Assembly: GCF_910594005.1 (NCBI RefSeq)
Contig: NC_057815.1
Coordinates: 79,841,552-79,905,551, forward strand
Source: Cervus elaphus
Taxonomy: Eukaryota > Chordata > Mammalia > Artiodactyla > Cervidae
DNA length: 64,000 nucleotides
Reading direction: 5' to 3'
Positions 23,207 through 33,967 of this stretch are shown here, one piece after another; position 1 is the stretch's first letter, and the number at the start of each line of letters is the position of its first letter. The notes beneath the pieces were generated by a model. That model saw nothing but the letters and a program-made list of their open reading frames with translations, made no database searches and was not told the origin of the DNA. Made by a program: the position numbers and the translations under genes.

Positions 23207-23837
23207 GGCAAGTAGATGAGGGAAAGGTGGAAACAATGGCAGATTTTATTTTCTTGGGCTCCAAAACTGCTGCAGATGGTGACTGCTGCCACAAAATTAA
23301 AAGACACTTGCTCCTTGGAAGAAAAGCTATGACAAACCTAAATAGTGTTTTAAAAAGCAGAGCCATCACTTTGCCGACAAAGGTCCATCTAATCAAAGTT
23401 ACGATATTTCCCAGTAGTCATATACGGATGTGAGAGTTGGACCATAAAGAAGGCTGAGCGCCAAAGAACTGATGCTTTTGAACTGTGGTGCTGGAGAAGA
23501 CTTTTGAGAGCCCCTTGGACTGCAAAGAGATCAGACCAGTCAATCCTGAAGGAAATCAACCCTTAATATTCATTGGAAGGACTGCTGCTGAAGCTCCAGT
23601 ACTTTGGCCACCTGATATGAAGAGTTGACTCATTGAAAAAGACCTTGATGCTGGGAAAGATTCAAGGCAGAAGGAGAAGAGGGCAACTGAGAATGAGATG
23701 GTTGGATGGCATCACCGACTCAATGGACATGAGTTTGAGCAAGCTCCAGGAGATGGTGAAGGACAGGGAAGCCTGGCATGCTGCAGTCCATGGGGTCGCA
23801 AAGAGTCGGACACAGCTTTACAACTGAACAAAGACAG
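23207..23837 (+). mobile_element. BovB LINE, 5'-truncated
   Basis: Forward. The degraded frame carries GKVETMADFIFLGSKTAADG, LLLGRKAMTNLNSVLKSRAI and further on MLGKIQGRRRRGQLRMRWLD. A perfect 10-bp duplication CCAGGCATGT is at 23197-23206 and 23838-23847. The tail is shortened compared with other copies. Confidence 0.94.
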
Positions 23838-23904
23838 CCAGGCATGTAACCCAGCCAGCCAGGACTGCAGAGACCAAATGTGTGTTCCCATCAATGTAGT
23901 GGGT

Positions 23905-24113
23905 CAGAGCATGAGTTTTGGAGCCCACACAAAGTTGGTTGGTTCAGATCTTGACCTTGCTTCTTATCAGCTGAGTGTGACTCTGAGTAAGTTACTTCAC
24001 TGCCCAGAGCCTCTATTTTCACCTCCGTAAAATGGAGGTAACTGTAGCACCTCCAGTATAGAATGAAATGACACCTGAACTGTGTCCTTAGTCCAGCGCC
24101 TGTCACATGTGGT
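23905..24113 (+). mobile_element. MIR SINE
   Basis: Forward MIR: GAGCATGAGTTTTGGAGCCC, TCTGAGTAAGTTACTTCACT, CCTCCGTAAAATGGAGGTAA. Confidence 0.8.
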
Positions 24114-24114
24114 G

Positions 24115-24319
24115 GTGGTTTAGTCGCTAAGTCGTGGCCGACTCTTGCGATCCCGTGGACTGTAGCTTGCCAGGCTCCTCTGTCCATGGGATTCTCCAGG
24201 CAAGAATATTGGAGTGGGTTGCCATTTCCTTCTCCAGGGGATCTTCCCTGCCCAGGAATCAAACCTGGGTCTCCTGCATTTCAGGCAGATGATTTACCAA
24301 CTGAGCTATGAGGGAAGGC
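24115..24319 (-). mobile_element. Bov-tA SINE
   Basis: Reverse copy inserted at the end of the MIR. The head reads CTGAGCTATGAGGGAAGG. Confidence 0.9.
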
Positions 24320-24589
24320 AAAAACTAGTGGTTACCCATAGAGAGAGGGAGGAAAGAAGGGCTCATTCCCTTCTCCAGGGGATCTGTAGCTATTAACTCA
24401 CTATTATAATGCCTGCGTGTGTCAGGAAGGTCACCGAGTCTCTGGGAGCCTCGCTTTCCTCATTTGCAAAACAGGACACTACTGCATCTGAGATTGCAGC
24501 GGGCAGTCTGTGAGCCTGTGCGTACAGCGTCCTCAGCCCGATACCCAGTGACTAGAGAGATCTGCGTTCACCGAGGCAATTTTTACTTC
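24320..24589. other. Intron with stray Bov-tA fragment
   Basis: 24366-24387 (CCCTTCTCCAGGGGATCT core) matches the middle of a reverse Bov-tA with no surrounding element. GGAGCCTCGCTTTCCTCATT near 24448 looks MIR-like. Confidence 0.4.
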
Positions 24590-25040
24590 CTTTCCTTTGC
24601 ACTTCCACAGCCGCCATCCTCATTCAGGACTGCCTTCCTCTTGTCGGGCCGCAGAATCACTTACCTAGCTACTCTGACTCTCTCTCCCTCTCTCTGCCGT
24701 AGCTCATCCTCAGACAGTTAGCAGGATCATTTTTCAGAAACACCGCTTTTATCCCTTCCCACCCTCGCCGAAGAGCCCACTGTGGTTATAAAATCAGAAC
24801 ACCCCGCCTATCATTTAAAGCTTCACACAGCTGCCTCCCTCCCCACTCTCCTGCTGGGCCTCTCTTCTGTCCAAGTGGCCACTGTCTTCCTCGTCCGGTC
24901 TCGTGCCTTCTGCCTCTGCTGCTTACACACTGTCACAGGCCCTCCCCAGCTTCTCTCATTAGAGCGTCACTTACTTGAAGAGTTGACTTGAAACTCACTT
25001 CCATCAGAAAGCCTTCTCTGATCACACTTCTTTATGCCTT
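24590..25040 (-). mobile_element. L2 LINE 3' remnant
   Basis: C/T-rich sequence ending in CATCAGAAAGCCTTCTCTGA, the reversed L2 3' motif. Diverged; no reading frame. Confidence 0.5.
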
Positions 25041-26267
25041 GTCCAGCAGCACTTCCGGCTGCTGGAAGTAACCAGCATTGGTCTCTTGCAATTTCAGTTA
25101 AATTTCTTTGGCCAGGAAAGCTGTTGAGTTCATTGGTGGGAAAAAGCATGTTTTGGAGTCTTGATGGTTTGGACTCAAAATCTTAGACTTGTCCATTTGC
25201 TAGCTGAGAGACCTCGGAAACATAATTTTACAACTCAGGGTCTCACTTGTGAAATGGGAATTTGTAAAAATAAAGTCTTCCTTTTCTTCCAAGGAGCAAG
25301 TGTCATCATTCCCAGCTTACAAATGAGGACATTGAGAAATAAAATAATGCATGAGGTCATGATGAAATAAGGGCATAAATCCCTTAGTATCACATCTGGC
25401 TTCTAGTTGCTTCCATATCAATTTTCTTCCCTCTGTTGTTTCCTATGTGGGTGTTCTGTTCCTTAGTTCTGTAGGTCCAGAGCATGGATATTTTGTCATG
25501 TAACTTACCCTTCTGTGTCAGTCAGTATACACTAGCTAACGCAGAGGTAACAACCAGGCCCAAATCTCAGCAGTTTAAAAACAATAGAGGTTTATTTCTT
25601 GCTCGTGCTGCATGTCCATTGTGGATCAGTAGGGCACGCTCTTATTTTAGTTACTCAGGGAGCTAAGTGCCCACATTTCATTGGCCAAAGCAAGTCATAT
25701 GTCCAAGTCTAACTTCCAAGGGTACAGGGAAGTCTAATCCATTACCGTGTGTATCTGGAAGGAGCAAAATTCAGGGATTTCAGTCCACTGTCTAATGACT
25801 GCCTTGTCCTCCAGGAGTCTACTTCACGCATGAACGTTCCTGTTTGAAAGCCTGGTGTCACTGCTGGGTGTGTGGTTCTCTGCCAGGCACTAGGAGTTTC
25901 GGTCGTTGGGTACAGTCCTGTTCTCTCTGGGGTCATGCTTCCCTCACTGCGATGCACAAGCTTTACTAGAAACCCAGAGCAAATTCAGGTGTCTCAAGGT
26001 GCAGCTGTTCCTCTCAGCCCTGAGGACACACAAAGAAAGAAGCTTTCTCCTGTGTGAAATTACGACCAATCTTCAAGGACCCCAGTTCTCTGAAGTTCTG
26101 TTGTCCTCGACTCATTCATTTATTCCTTTCCTTGTCAAATACTGTACTTACCGAGATCTGCTATGTGCCAAGTACTATCTTATTTACAATATAGCGATAA
26201 CCAAGACAGACATAGTCCTTGCCAGTTTAACAGTCGGGGCAGAAAAGGCAGTTGACTACAATGGTGG
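25041..26267. other. Intron with unassigned old repeats
   Basis: 25520-25770 (TCAGCAGTTTAAAAACAATA, GGTTTATTTCTTGCTCGTGC) resembles a reverse MaLR/MER-type repeat. 26108-26240 (TCATTCATTTATTCC, CTATGTGCCAAGTACTA) resembles the old dispersed repeat start. No gene. Confidence 0.35.
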
Positions 26268-26530
26268 GGAATGGATTCTAGAGTCAGACCACCCCTGGGT
26301 TTGCCTCACTCCCAGCAACCTTGGGTAAGTTCCTAAACCTCTCTGTGCCTCAGACTTACCATCTGTAAAGTGATAACCATACTTACGTTACAGGATTATG
26401 TTAAGAACAGATGTGATGGAGAATCCATAGAAAACATCTCATAAAGATGGTGGCATAAGGTATAGAAAGCCCTTGGTAAATGTTAGCCATGACTGCTCTC
26501 ATCACCATCGTCGTCATCATCATCACCATT
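26268..26530 (+). mobile_element. MIR SINE
   Basis: Forward MIR with AACCTTGGGTAAGTTCCTAA, CATCTGTAAAGTGATAACC and CCCTTGGTAAATGTTAGCC, ending in a (CAT/CGT)n tract at 26497-26530. Confidence 0.85.
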
Positions 26531-27295
26531 AGTAACATCAGTATTCAGGGCAAATGGTGGCGGGAATTGCAAGATAATTGAACCAACGGGGAAGATTTTT
26601 CAATTCTCTTTAAGAATAGTTGTTTGCGTGGTCCATGAGTCCATGAAAGCCTGTTTCTCATGCACCTGAAGCACCCCTGAATGGCACCATTACAGTCACA
26701 CCTAGCACTGTTCACAACTAATCCAACTAATCCTCTGTGATTGGCCATTTATGTGGTTCCAACTGATCCGCTGTTATTGTTCTCTGAAGTCCCACCGTCT
26801 AATCCCTTTTGAATCAATTCAAGCAGCTTTTCACTGTTAAGGTTCAGACATTGGAAAGAACAGCTGAATATAAATTGAACATTTTAAAATAGGGGGAAAA
26901 CGGTTAATACTTCTAAAATCCAGACTAAAGGGCTGCAAAGCATCCCTATGATACAGCAGACCAGTGCTTTAGGGTACACTTTTTTATAGCCAGATCTTGC
27001 TCTGGTTTCAAGGGGAAAAAATGCATTCTAAGTCTTACTCTTAGTCACGGAGGATACTTGACCAGCAGTGACATGGTGGGTTTGGCAGGAAGAACAGAAA
27101 AGCCAGAGAAATACCACTGTTGATTCCCCACATATGCATAAAGTTCTGACATTTCCTCAGCGTGTAACTACTCCTGTTGAGGATGGGCAAGTAAAGGAAG
27201 CCCTCACTGCTCAGTCAGACATCACCTGAATCAAGGACGTACCTGTTCCATAGTCAGAGTATCCCGGCTTTTTGCCAAAATGTCCACCCCCCCCA
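26531..27295. other. Single-copy intron
   Basis: No repeat or gene recognised; ends in a C-rich/A-rich run at 27286-27305. Confidence 0.45.
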
Positions 27296-27310
27296 CACAA
27301 AAAAATGTGT

Positions 27311-27610
27311 TGTCATTGTTGTTCAGTTGCCCAGTCGTGTCCTATTCTTTGTGACCATGAACTGCAGCACACCAGGCTTCCCTGTCCTCCACTATCTTCC
27401 TGAGTTTGCCCAAACTCATGTCCATTGAGTCAGTGATGCCATCCAACCATCTCATCCTCTGTCGTCCCCTTCTCCTCCTGCCCTCAGTCTTTCCCAGCAT
27501 CAGGGTCTTTTCCAATGAGTTAGCTCTTCGCAGCATCAGGTGAAGTCAATGGCAAACCACTTCAGTATTCTTGCCTTGAGAACACCAAGAACAGTATGAA
27601 AAGGCAAAAA
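27311..27610 (-). mobile_element. BovB LINE with 5' inversion
   Basis: 27311-27541 is the reversed BovB 3' end (CCATCTCATCCTCTGTCGTC, CTTTCCCAGCATCAGGGTC). From about 27542 the strand switches: GAAGTCAATGGCAAACCACT to AACAGTATGAAAAGGCAAAA is forward BovB from far upstream in the element. Opposite orientation within one insert is the mark of twin priming. Possible CAAAAAA duplication at both ends. Confidence 0.8.
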
Positions 27611-28954
27611 AGTACCCCATCCCAAAAAGCTGGCCTCATTAAACCCTGACAGATTGCTGCTCTGTTTCACAGCTGCCTGGTAGCTGGATCTGATGCTAAG
27701 CTCTGGCAGGAATCGGAAACATCTGGCTTGACTGAGTTATTGAATACCTTTGGCATGAGCCAGAGAACGGTAGAAATGGTAGAAACCGTGTTCTTATCTT
27801 GCTCTAAGACACAGGGGAGTTGGAAAAGAGTAATTTTTTCCCACTTGATCTTAAAATGATCAGAAGGGGAGGGTGGGAAAGTTCACAGGCAGCCAGGGAA
27901 TGCACTTCTGCGTTCCATTCACAGGGCGTGTTGTCAGGGTATGGTGCTTCCTGCAGGCTGTGAAACGGGGTAGCAGTTTAACCATATCAAAAGCTTAATG
28001 AAGTGAGGCCCCGTCTCATCAGTATTCAGGGTGGCGCTGACGTGACATCCACTAATCCTGAAACAATAAGCTATAAGGAGATGCTTTCTTTCTTGGTTTG
28101 AAATGAACAGAGCAGTCTGAGTTCCTCCACTTTTAGCTCCTGCTTTAACCTGGAATGATGCCAGCGTGTTGGGTTTTACTGTGGGGAATTCATATCATGT
28201 GAAAAACTTAAATCAGGTCTGTCTGCCAGGACACGTGGTCCTAATCGGTTAAATATCTCTAGCTAACAATGCACATGGGGCCCTCTAGCTCCACAGACAG
28301 TCATGTTCTGCTAAGACCCTGCAGAGATAACCGCTTCTGCCTGCCTTTTTAGGGAGGAAACAATAATTTTCCATGCCTACATGGTTTTACCCAAATCCTT
28401 CACTCACAGACAAGGCATTTGGCGTGTCTTCACCTTAGCAGTAGTACACCGCCAATTCTCAAAGGCTGGATATACTTACCATGAGCCTGGGAAGGTTTCA
28501 GATGAAGGATTGACTTTCTCTTTGATTAGCTAATCATGAGGAGCCAAAACCCTTGACTTTATCAAGTTATGGGAACTTGAGTCCAGAGTCTGGCTGTAGG
28601 AAGAATGACATTGAGCCCTGTCAGTCCTTACTCCCTTCTGGATTCAAGGAAATTAAAACACTGGGGACTTGTTTTAATGAATGAACCCTGTGTGGTATAT
28701 TTTTCTATAGAGTCAAGCACTGCCATCTGAAAAAGAAAATTTCTTTGCAGAAAACTGATTTTTCATAACTACTTTTTTCATTCTGCTGGTTCATTCCCAG
28801 GGGAGTGTTTTGTTTTGTTTTAATTTCCCTTCATCCAAAAAAGGAGATAATGTTTTTAAGATTCTAAAAGGAATGTGTGATCGATCTTCCATTTAACAAA
28901 TGCTTATTGGGCAACCATGGGTGCTAGATAAAGTTGCTGAAAAAAGGGCATGCA
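27611..28954. other. Single-copy intron
   Basis: No named repeat or gene. 27990-28130 and 28430-28560 have balanced composition and TAAT motifs; conservation is unknown. Confidence 0.4.
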
Positions 28955-29375
28955 ATGTATAATAGTTGTTCCGAGCATGGACTCAAGCACCCAGCGGCCT
29001 GGGTGCAAGTCCACTTCAACCCTTAGTGGCTGTGTGAGGTTGTGCTGGGTCCACAGCTTTCCTGTGTTGTGATTTCCCCAACCATAAAACGGGATGTCAG
29101 CCATGCTTGCGTGTGTGCTCAGTCGCTTCCGACTCTTTGCTACCCCATGGACTGTAACCCACCAGGCTCCTCTGTCCATGGGATTCTCCAGGCAAGAATA
29201 CCAGAGTAAGTTGCCATGCCCTCCTCCAGGGGATCTTCCCAACCCAGAAATCAAACCCACATCTCCCGCATTGCAGGCAGATTCTTTACCCACTGAGTTG
29301 CCTGGAAAGCCCCCATCATGCTTACCTCCCTCTAAAGTCCTTAGAATAGCACCTGGCACTTAATAAGTGCTGTGA
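28955..29375 (+). mobile_element. MIR SINE split by Bov-tA
   Basis: Left part to about 29104 (GAGCATGGACTCAAGCACCC, AACCATAAAACGGGATGTC). Right part 29313-29375 (CTTAGAATAGCACCTGGCAC, TTAATAAGTGCTGTGAGTC). Confidence 0.8.
29105..29312 (-). mobile_element. Bov-tA SINE nested in MIR
   Basis: Reverse copy between CATGCTT repeats of the host MIR (about 29102 and 29318). Confidence 0.88.
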
Positions 29376-29415
29376 GTCATCTCCACTACCCAGATTTGCT
29401 CCTGCTGCTCTTACA

Positions 29416-29441
29416 GACATCATCATCATCATCATTATTAG
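29416..29441 (+). repeat. (ATC)n tract
   Basis: Six ATC units then ATTATTA. Confidence 0.85.
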
Positions 29442-29479
29442 ATGATGGGAACAGAGTTGTCTAAAAAACAAAACAGAAT

Positions 29480-29700
29480 CCACCATGATCTCTGTCCTTA
29501 TGGGGCACAGAGTTTCCTGGGAGAGGCAGACAGTACCTAAAAGACTGTAGTGAAAGTGTAACTGTAGTATGTGCTATGATAAAAAGAGAGAGAGCTAGTT
29601 CCAGGTAACACAGGTAAGAATTACCCCAATCAGGAAGGTCATCAAAGGCTTCCCTGACAAGGAGATGACTGACCTGAAATCGAAGGAAGGGGAGGCATTA
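29480..29700 (+). repeat. Old dispersed repeat fragment
   Basis: ATCTCTGTCCTTATGGGGCA, TATGTGCTATGATAAAAAGA and AAAGGCTTCCCTGACAAGGA match the family noted at 11390-11990. Confidence 0.45.
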
Positions 29701-29832
29701 ATTCATTAAAAATAATTAATTCAGAAGATATAGGAAAAGACCCCAAAAATCTATAATTTATCTATCTAGTGATAACCACTATTAATATTTTACTCTGTGG
29801 CCTTCCACATCTTTTTTACCAAGGAATAGAAA

Positions 29833-30043
29833 TGTGTGCTCAGTCATGTCCACCTCTCTGTGACCTCATGGACTGTAGCCTGCCAGGCTTCTCTGTCCAT
29901 GGGATTCTCCAGGCAAGAATATTGGAGTGGGTTGCTATTTCCTCCTCCAGAGAATCTTTCCTACCCAGGGATCAAACCCGCGTCTCCTGAGTCTCCTGCA
30001 TTGCAGTCAGATTCTTTACCACTTGAGCCATTGGGAAAGCCCT
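29833..30043 (-). mobile_element. Bov-tA SINE
   Basis: Reverse copy with an internal 10-bp duplication (GTCTCCTGAGTCTCCTGC). Perfect 9-bp duplication GAATAGAAA at 29824-29832 and 30044-30052. Confidence 0.93.
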
Positions 30044-30052
30044 GAATAGAAA

Positions 30053-31027
30053 CATGCACACACGTTATCTCATTCACAGAAGTGACATCCTGCTCTTATC
30101 ATGTGCTTTCCTACACCAAGCAACATAGCTCGGGTACTTTTCTGTGTCCACTGAAAGGACGGAACTCCCAAGAGCTGAGAACCACACTGAACCTTCAGTT
30201 ATGAACCTGCTTTCCTCCCTGCCTTGCCCCCACCCACCTGACAGCTCCGGGCACACCCTAGTGACTGGGCTGCCCTCTATCTTCAAGGCTGTGTTACTGC
30301 ACCCACTTAAAGCCTTCAGACGCCCTGTAGCATACTTTCCTGATGTGCAAATAGTATACAGAAGGTTTATGGCTGTATCTGAACACCTAATTTGAGTTTG
30401 CAGCTAGGATTTATGGGCTCATCTGGAACGGGAGCCTCTGTTTAATATGTGGAGGAAAAATTATACACATGCACATCATCTTATTTTTAAACTACCTCTC
30501 ATATTTTGAGAGCCTGAACTCTATAAAGAATCTTTGTTAAGGAATTGTTCCTTTAGTCATAAGAGGGTCCCAAACCTCATATGCCTCTTAGAGGATGAAT
30601 AGTTTGTCCTGAAATTGCCGAAGGGTCATGTCATTAAAAGTCACCTGTAAAAGAGATAATTTTGTGGACTCAAAAAAAAAAAATCAGTAGCCTTGTGGTT
30701 TGTGGATTGGTTTTCTATCTCTTTCTTCTCCCCATCTACTCAGTGACAGATGGGTCATCCTTGTCCTCTGGGTAAGGACCCCTGTTTGGGTATGTAGTAT
30801 ACATTCTGTTTCTTTCCAGGTGGGATGAGAGCAGCCCCTTAGCCTTGGAACAGTAGCTCATCCAGCTTCCTTTGTGTCATGAAGACGTGTCATGAAGACG
30901 TGTCTTCTCTCTCTTGACTTGGTTTCCATTTACCTTTTCCTTTATACTCTCATGCCTTCACCTTGTATCAGCTGAAAATGTATAATATGAGTAAACCTAG
31001 GTCATTCAGTAAAAATGTGATACAGTA
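30053..31027. other. Single-copy intron
   Basis: Contains an A(12) run near 30671 and a tandem 13-mer at 30874-30899. No gene recognised. Confidence 0.45.
30874..30904 (+). repeat. Tandem duplicated 13-mer
   Basis: GTGTCATGAAGAC occurs twice back to back, followed by a third partial GTGTC. Confidence 0.9.
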
Positions 31028-31390
31028 TTTTACTCTGTTCTGCCTGCCATAACAAAGCAGCATAGCCTGAGTGCCTTAAATAAAAGAAATTTACTTCTCA
31101 CAGTTATAGCAGCAGCAGGGAAGTCCGAGATCAAAGTGCAGACAGAGAGTTTCCTGGGGAGAGCTCCCTTCCTGGCATGAAGACAACTGTCTTCTTGCTG
31201 TGTCTTCACATGTCGGAAAGCGAGAGAGCAAATTCTTTCGTGTTCCGTTTTATAAGGGCACTAGTCCGCAGATGAGAGTACTACCCTAATAACCTCATTT
31301 AACCCTAATGACCTCCCAAAGGCCCCATCTCAAAAACCAGCACATTGAAGGTTAAGGCTTCAATGTATTTGTGGGGTCACATGAATACTC
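31028..31390 (-). mobile_element. MLT1/MaLR-like LTR remnant
   Basis: TGCCTGCCATAACAAAGCAG, AAAGAAATTTACTTCTCACA, TTTTATAAGGGCACTAGTCC and CCTCCCAAAGGCCCCATCTC fit a reversed MaLR-type solitary LTR. No internal genes. Confidence 0.5.
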
Positions 31391-31489
31391 AGTCCCTAGC
31401 AAACGGGTTTCAGGACTCCGGGTTAAGAAACCAGGTTATCAAGAGACCGTGGTTGGCAGGAGATAAAATCTTAACGGTCAGGATGGTAG

Positions 31490-31640
31490 GGCTTCAGGAG
31501 AAGGATGAAGAGGCAACGTGGCACCAGGTCTCAGCTCTGTCATTTACTGACTGTGTGAACTCAGAGATGTACTTAATCTCTCAGAATTTTCCGTTATTTC
31601 TCTGTACATGTGGAGTTGATGATGCTCAGTTGTGAGCTTG
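31490..31640 (+). mobile_element. MIR-like SINE
   Basis: AGCTCTGTCATTTACTGACT, GTGTGAACTCAGAGATGTAC and TTAATCTCTCAGAATTTTCC. Confidence 0.6.
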
Positions 31641-31912
31641 TGACAGCTAGTCTTTATTCAGTCAGTCAGTTAGGAAATAACTATGGATTGACTGATTATC
31701 TGTTGATATGTCACACGCTGTGTTAGGTGCTGAAATTAAATGAAACTCATATATACGTCTACAACCAACTGCAGGACGGGGTAGGCACTACAGTCAGTGG
31801 TTCCTTCCTGGTCTCACACAAAATAGATCACAGAAATAAGATTAATGGGTGTGACTCAAAGGAGCTGGGGATAATGGAGCACTGTGACGAACAAGAGGAA
31901 GAGACATTTTTG

Positions 31913-32041
31913 GAAATGGCAACCCACTCCAGTACTCTTGCCTGGAGAATCCCAGGGATGGTGGAGCCTGGTGGGCTGCCGTCTATGGGGTGGCACAGAG
32001 TCGGACACGACTGAAGTGACTTAGCAGCAGCAGCAGCAGCA
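31913..32041 (+). mobile_element. BovA2-type SINE fragment with (AGC)n tail
   Basis: Forward 3' part only: GGAAATGGCAACCCACTCC to CTGAAGTGACTTAGCAGC, ending in six AGC units typical of BovA2. The tRNA head is absent. Confidence 0.9.
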
Positions 32042-32456
32042 TGAAAGCGAAGTGTCCTGGATGCCATGTTGCACTTGGATGCTGAAAATGGGTACCAGCA
32101 GAGACATTTGAGGGTAGAAGCCGGATGGGGTGATAATGAAAGCCACATGCTATTCTTCTCTGAAGGCTGGGGATGCAATTAATTGAACATAAAATGATAA
32201 ACCCAGAGCCAGAAGATAGCCAGACCACTGGCTGGCCTCTCCACCCATCCTGAGTCTTGTCTTTGTTGCTGTGGTATAAAGATGCGATTCCAGGGCATTT
32301 ATGGGACTGGCATTCCATTATAGCTTGACATGAACAACCCTGCGTCTGGGTTAGAAATAATCGCTTTGCATTTTTAATGCACATCATAAGTCTTAGTAAC
32401 CAGGTTTGCCATAATAGCTGGTGGTAGGATTTTTGTTGTGTGGTTGTTGGGTTGTC

Positions 32457-32471
32457 GGGGGTGGGGGGGGG
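32457..32471 (+). repeat. G-rich tract G5-T-G9
   Basis: Possible G-quadruplex bordering the AT-rich motif cluster. Confidence 0.8.
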
Positions 32472-32479
32472 AGTTGTAT

Positions 32480-32705
32480 CTTTTAAATTAATTTTCAATT
32501 AAGTTTTGAAAGGACAAAGTATAAAATTAACTAACTTGCAATTAATTTCAACAGTAATTATGCAAAAATTCTAGGCATGTGAAAGATGGGGAGCATGGAA
32601 TAATTAGTCGTGGATTTTTTCCACTACCATAATTACAGTGATGAATATGTATGAGGCCGTTTGGGAAAGGAACGCACCACAAGCAATTGTATTTAATTAA
32701 ACTTT
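32480..32705. promoter_or_regulatory. Cluster of homeodomain-type AATTA motifs (candidate)
   Basis: At least seven TAATTA/AATTAA/ATAATT cores in about 225 bp, for example TTAATTTTCAATTAAG, TTGCAATTAATTTC, GGAATAATTAGTCG, CCATAATTACAG and TATTTAATTAAAC. Such clustering in unique sequence is typical of homeobox-bound enhancers, but AT-rich DNA gives many by chance. Confidence 0.3.
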
Positions 32706-33052
32706 TAGCTGGGTTAGCTTGGGGAGCCTGCATTGGGTTTTAGTCTCCTCAAACTGTTAGCAAAGTCTCCCCACAAAATAGCCCCCAGACATGTAATAGA
32801 GACAGTCACAGGTGCCTTTTATCTCAATTTTTCTTTTAATTTTGTAGACTTTTGGCTTTCTTGGATCTTTGTCATGGCATACATCCTTGCCCAAGGTGTG
32901 GTCTGAAGAACACCTTGGATTCCCATTTTTACAGCACATAGGCATAGCCCAGCCCTAGTACACCAGCTGCCCCGTTTCCATTCAGCTGTTGTCTCAGGCT
33001 CCTCATTGGACATCTCTTGGGGTACCCTTTTCTCCAGTGCAAGATATAGGAA

Positions 33053-33085
33053 GTATATATATGTATATATATAACATATATATAA
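33053..33085 (+). repeat. (AT)n-rich tract
   Basis: Alternating TATATA broken by GT and AAC. Self-complementary. Confidence 0.85.
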
Positions 33086-33149
33086 AACCTACTGGTTATC
33101 ACAAGAATATAGTAACCTCATCTCCTGGGCCGAGCTGTTACTGAAGGCT

Positions 33150-33290
33150 CATCGGTGCTCTGGGCACTCGACACACATCATTCTCTCCCGTCCTCCAAGC
33201 CACCGAGGCCTGAAACTTAAGGAGCTTGCCAAGGGTCCCTCTCCCTGCCACGTAAATGGCAGAGAGAGATTTGAACCTGACTCTTACTGA
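33150..33290 (-). mobile_element. MIR SINE
   Basis: Reverse MIR ending GAGATTTGAACCTGACTCTT, cut by the Bov-tA that follows. Confidence 0.65.
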
Positions 33291-33505
33291 GGCAGTTCCC
33301 CAGGTGGATTGATGGTAAAGAATCTGCCTGCCAATGCCAGAGATGAGGGTTTGATCCCTGGGTTGGGAAGATGCCCTGGAGGAGGCACTGGCAACTCACT
33401 GCAGTATACTTGCCTGGGAAATCCCGTGGACAAAGGTGCCTGGTGGGCTACAATCCATGGGGTCGCAAAGAGTAGGACACAGCTGAACGACTGAAACAAC
33501 AACAG
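33291..33505 (+). mobile_element. Bov-tA SINE
   Basis: Forward copy with an (AAC)n tail at 33494-33503. Short CTTACT repeat at 33283-33288 and 33506-33511. Confidence 0.9.
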
Positions 33506-33724
33506 CTTACTAACCTGTTTCTTCAAGTCAGAAAATGAAAGGAAATTCTATAGTCCTTACTTTAGGCTGCATGTAGAGTTTATTCATCTCTCTGGTTTTT
33601 CTGAGGCCACCCTCTACTACAGATAAACACTCTGGGGGTATCTAAGTCAGTAAGACAAGCCCTCTGCCTCCTCATGAAGGATAACACAGCCAAGGTGGTG
33701 GTGATGGTGGTACCAGCAGTAGCA

Positions 33725-33962
33725 GCAACAGATACTTGTTGAGTCCTCAGACTATTCACCTGTCTCTGTGCTACATACGTCATAATGACCGTGTCTGCTC
33801 TTTACAAGCACTCATGAGATGGCTGTTATTATCCCCCATTCTGCAGATGAGGAAAACTGAGGCTCAGGAGTTTAAGTAACTTTCCAGAATTTCAAAACTA
33901 GTCAGCAGTACGGCCAGGATTCAAACCTGGGTCTGTCAGCATGCAGAGTCCATTGTCTACAC
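33725..33962 (-). mobile_element. MIR SINE
   Basis: Reverse MIR: CCCCCATTCTGCAGATGAGG, GGAGTTTAAGTAACTTTCC, CCAGGATTCAAACCTGGGTC. Directly abuts a BovB fragment. Confidence 0.88.
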
Positions 33963-33967
33963 TGGAC

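Larger units (their letters stand above)
32042..33149. other. Single-copy AT-rich intron, candidate enhancer
   Basis: No repeat from about 32300 to 33050. Includes a G-rich tract at 32457-32471, a cluster of TAAT/ATTA cores at 32480-32705 and an AT dinucleotide tract at 33053-33085. Confidence 0.45.

Noticed and set aside
29416..29441. Regularly spaced short repeats that could suggest a CRISPR-like array
   Set aside because: These are simple trinucleotide tracts in a mammalian intron. No repeat-spacer organisation exists anywhere in the window.
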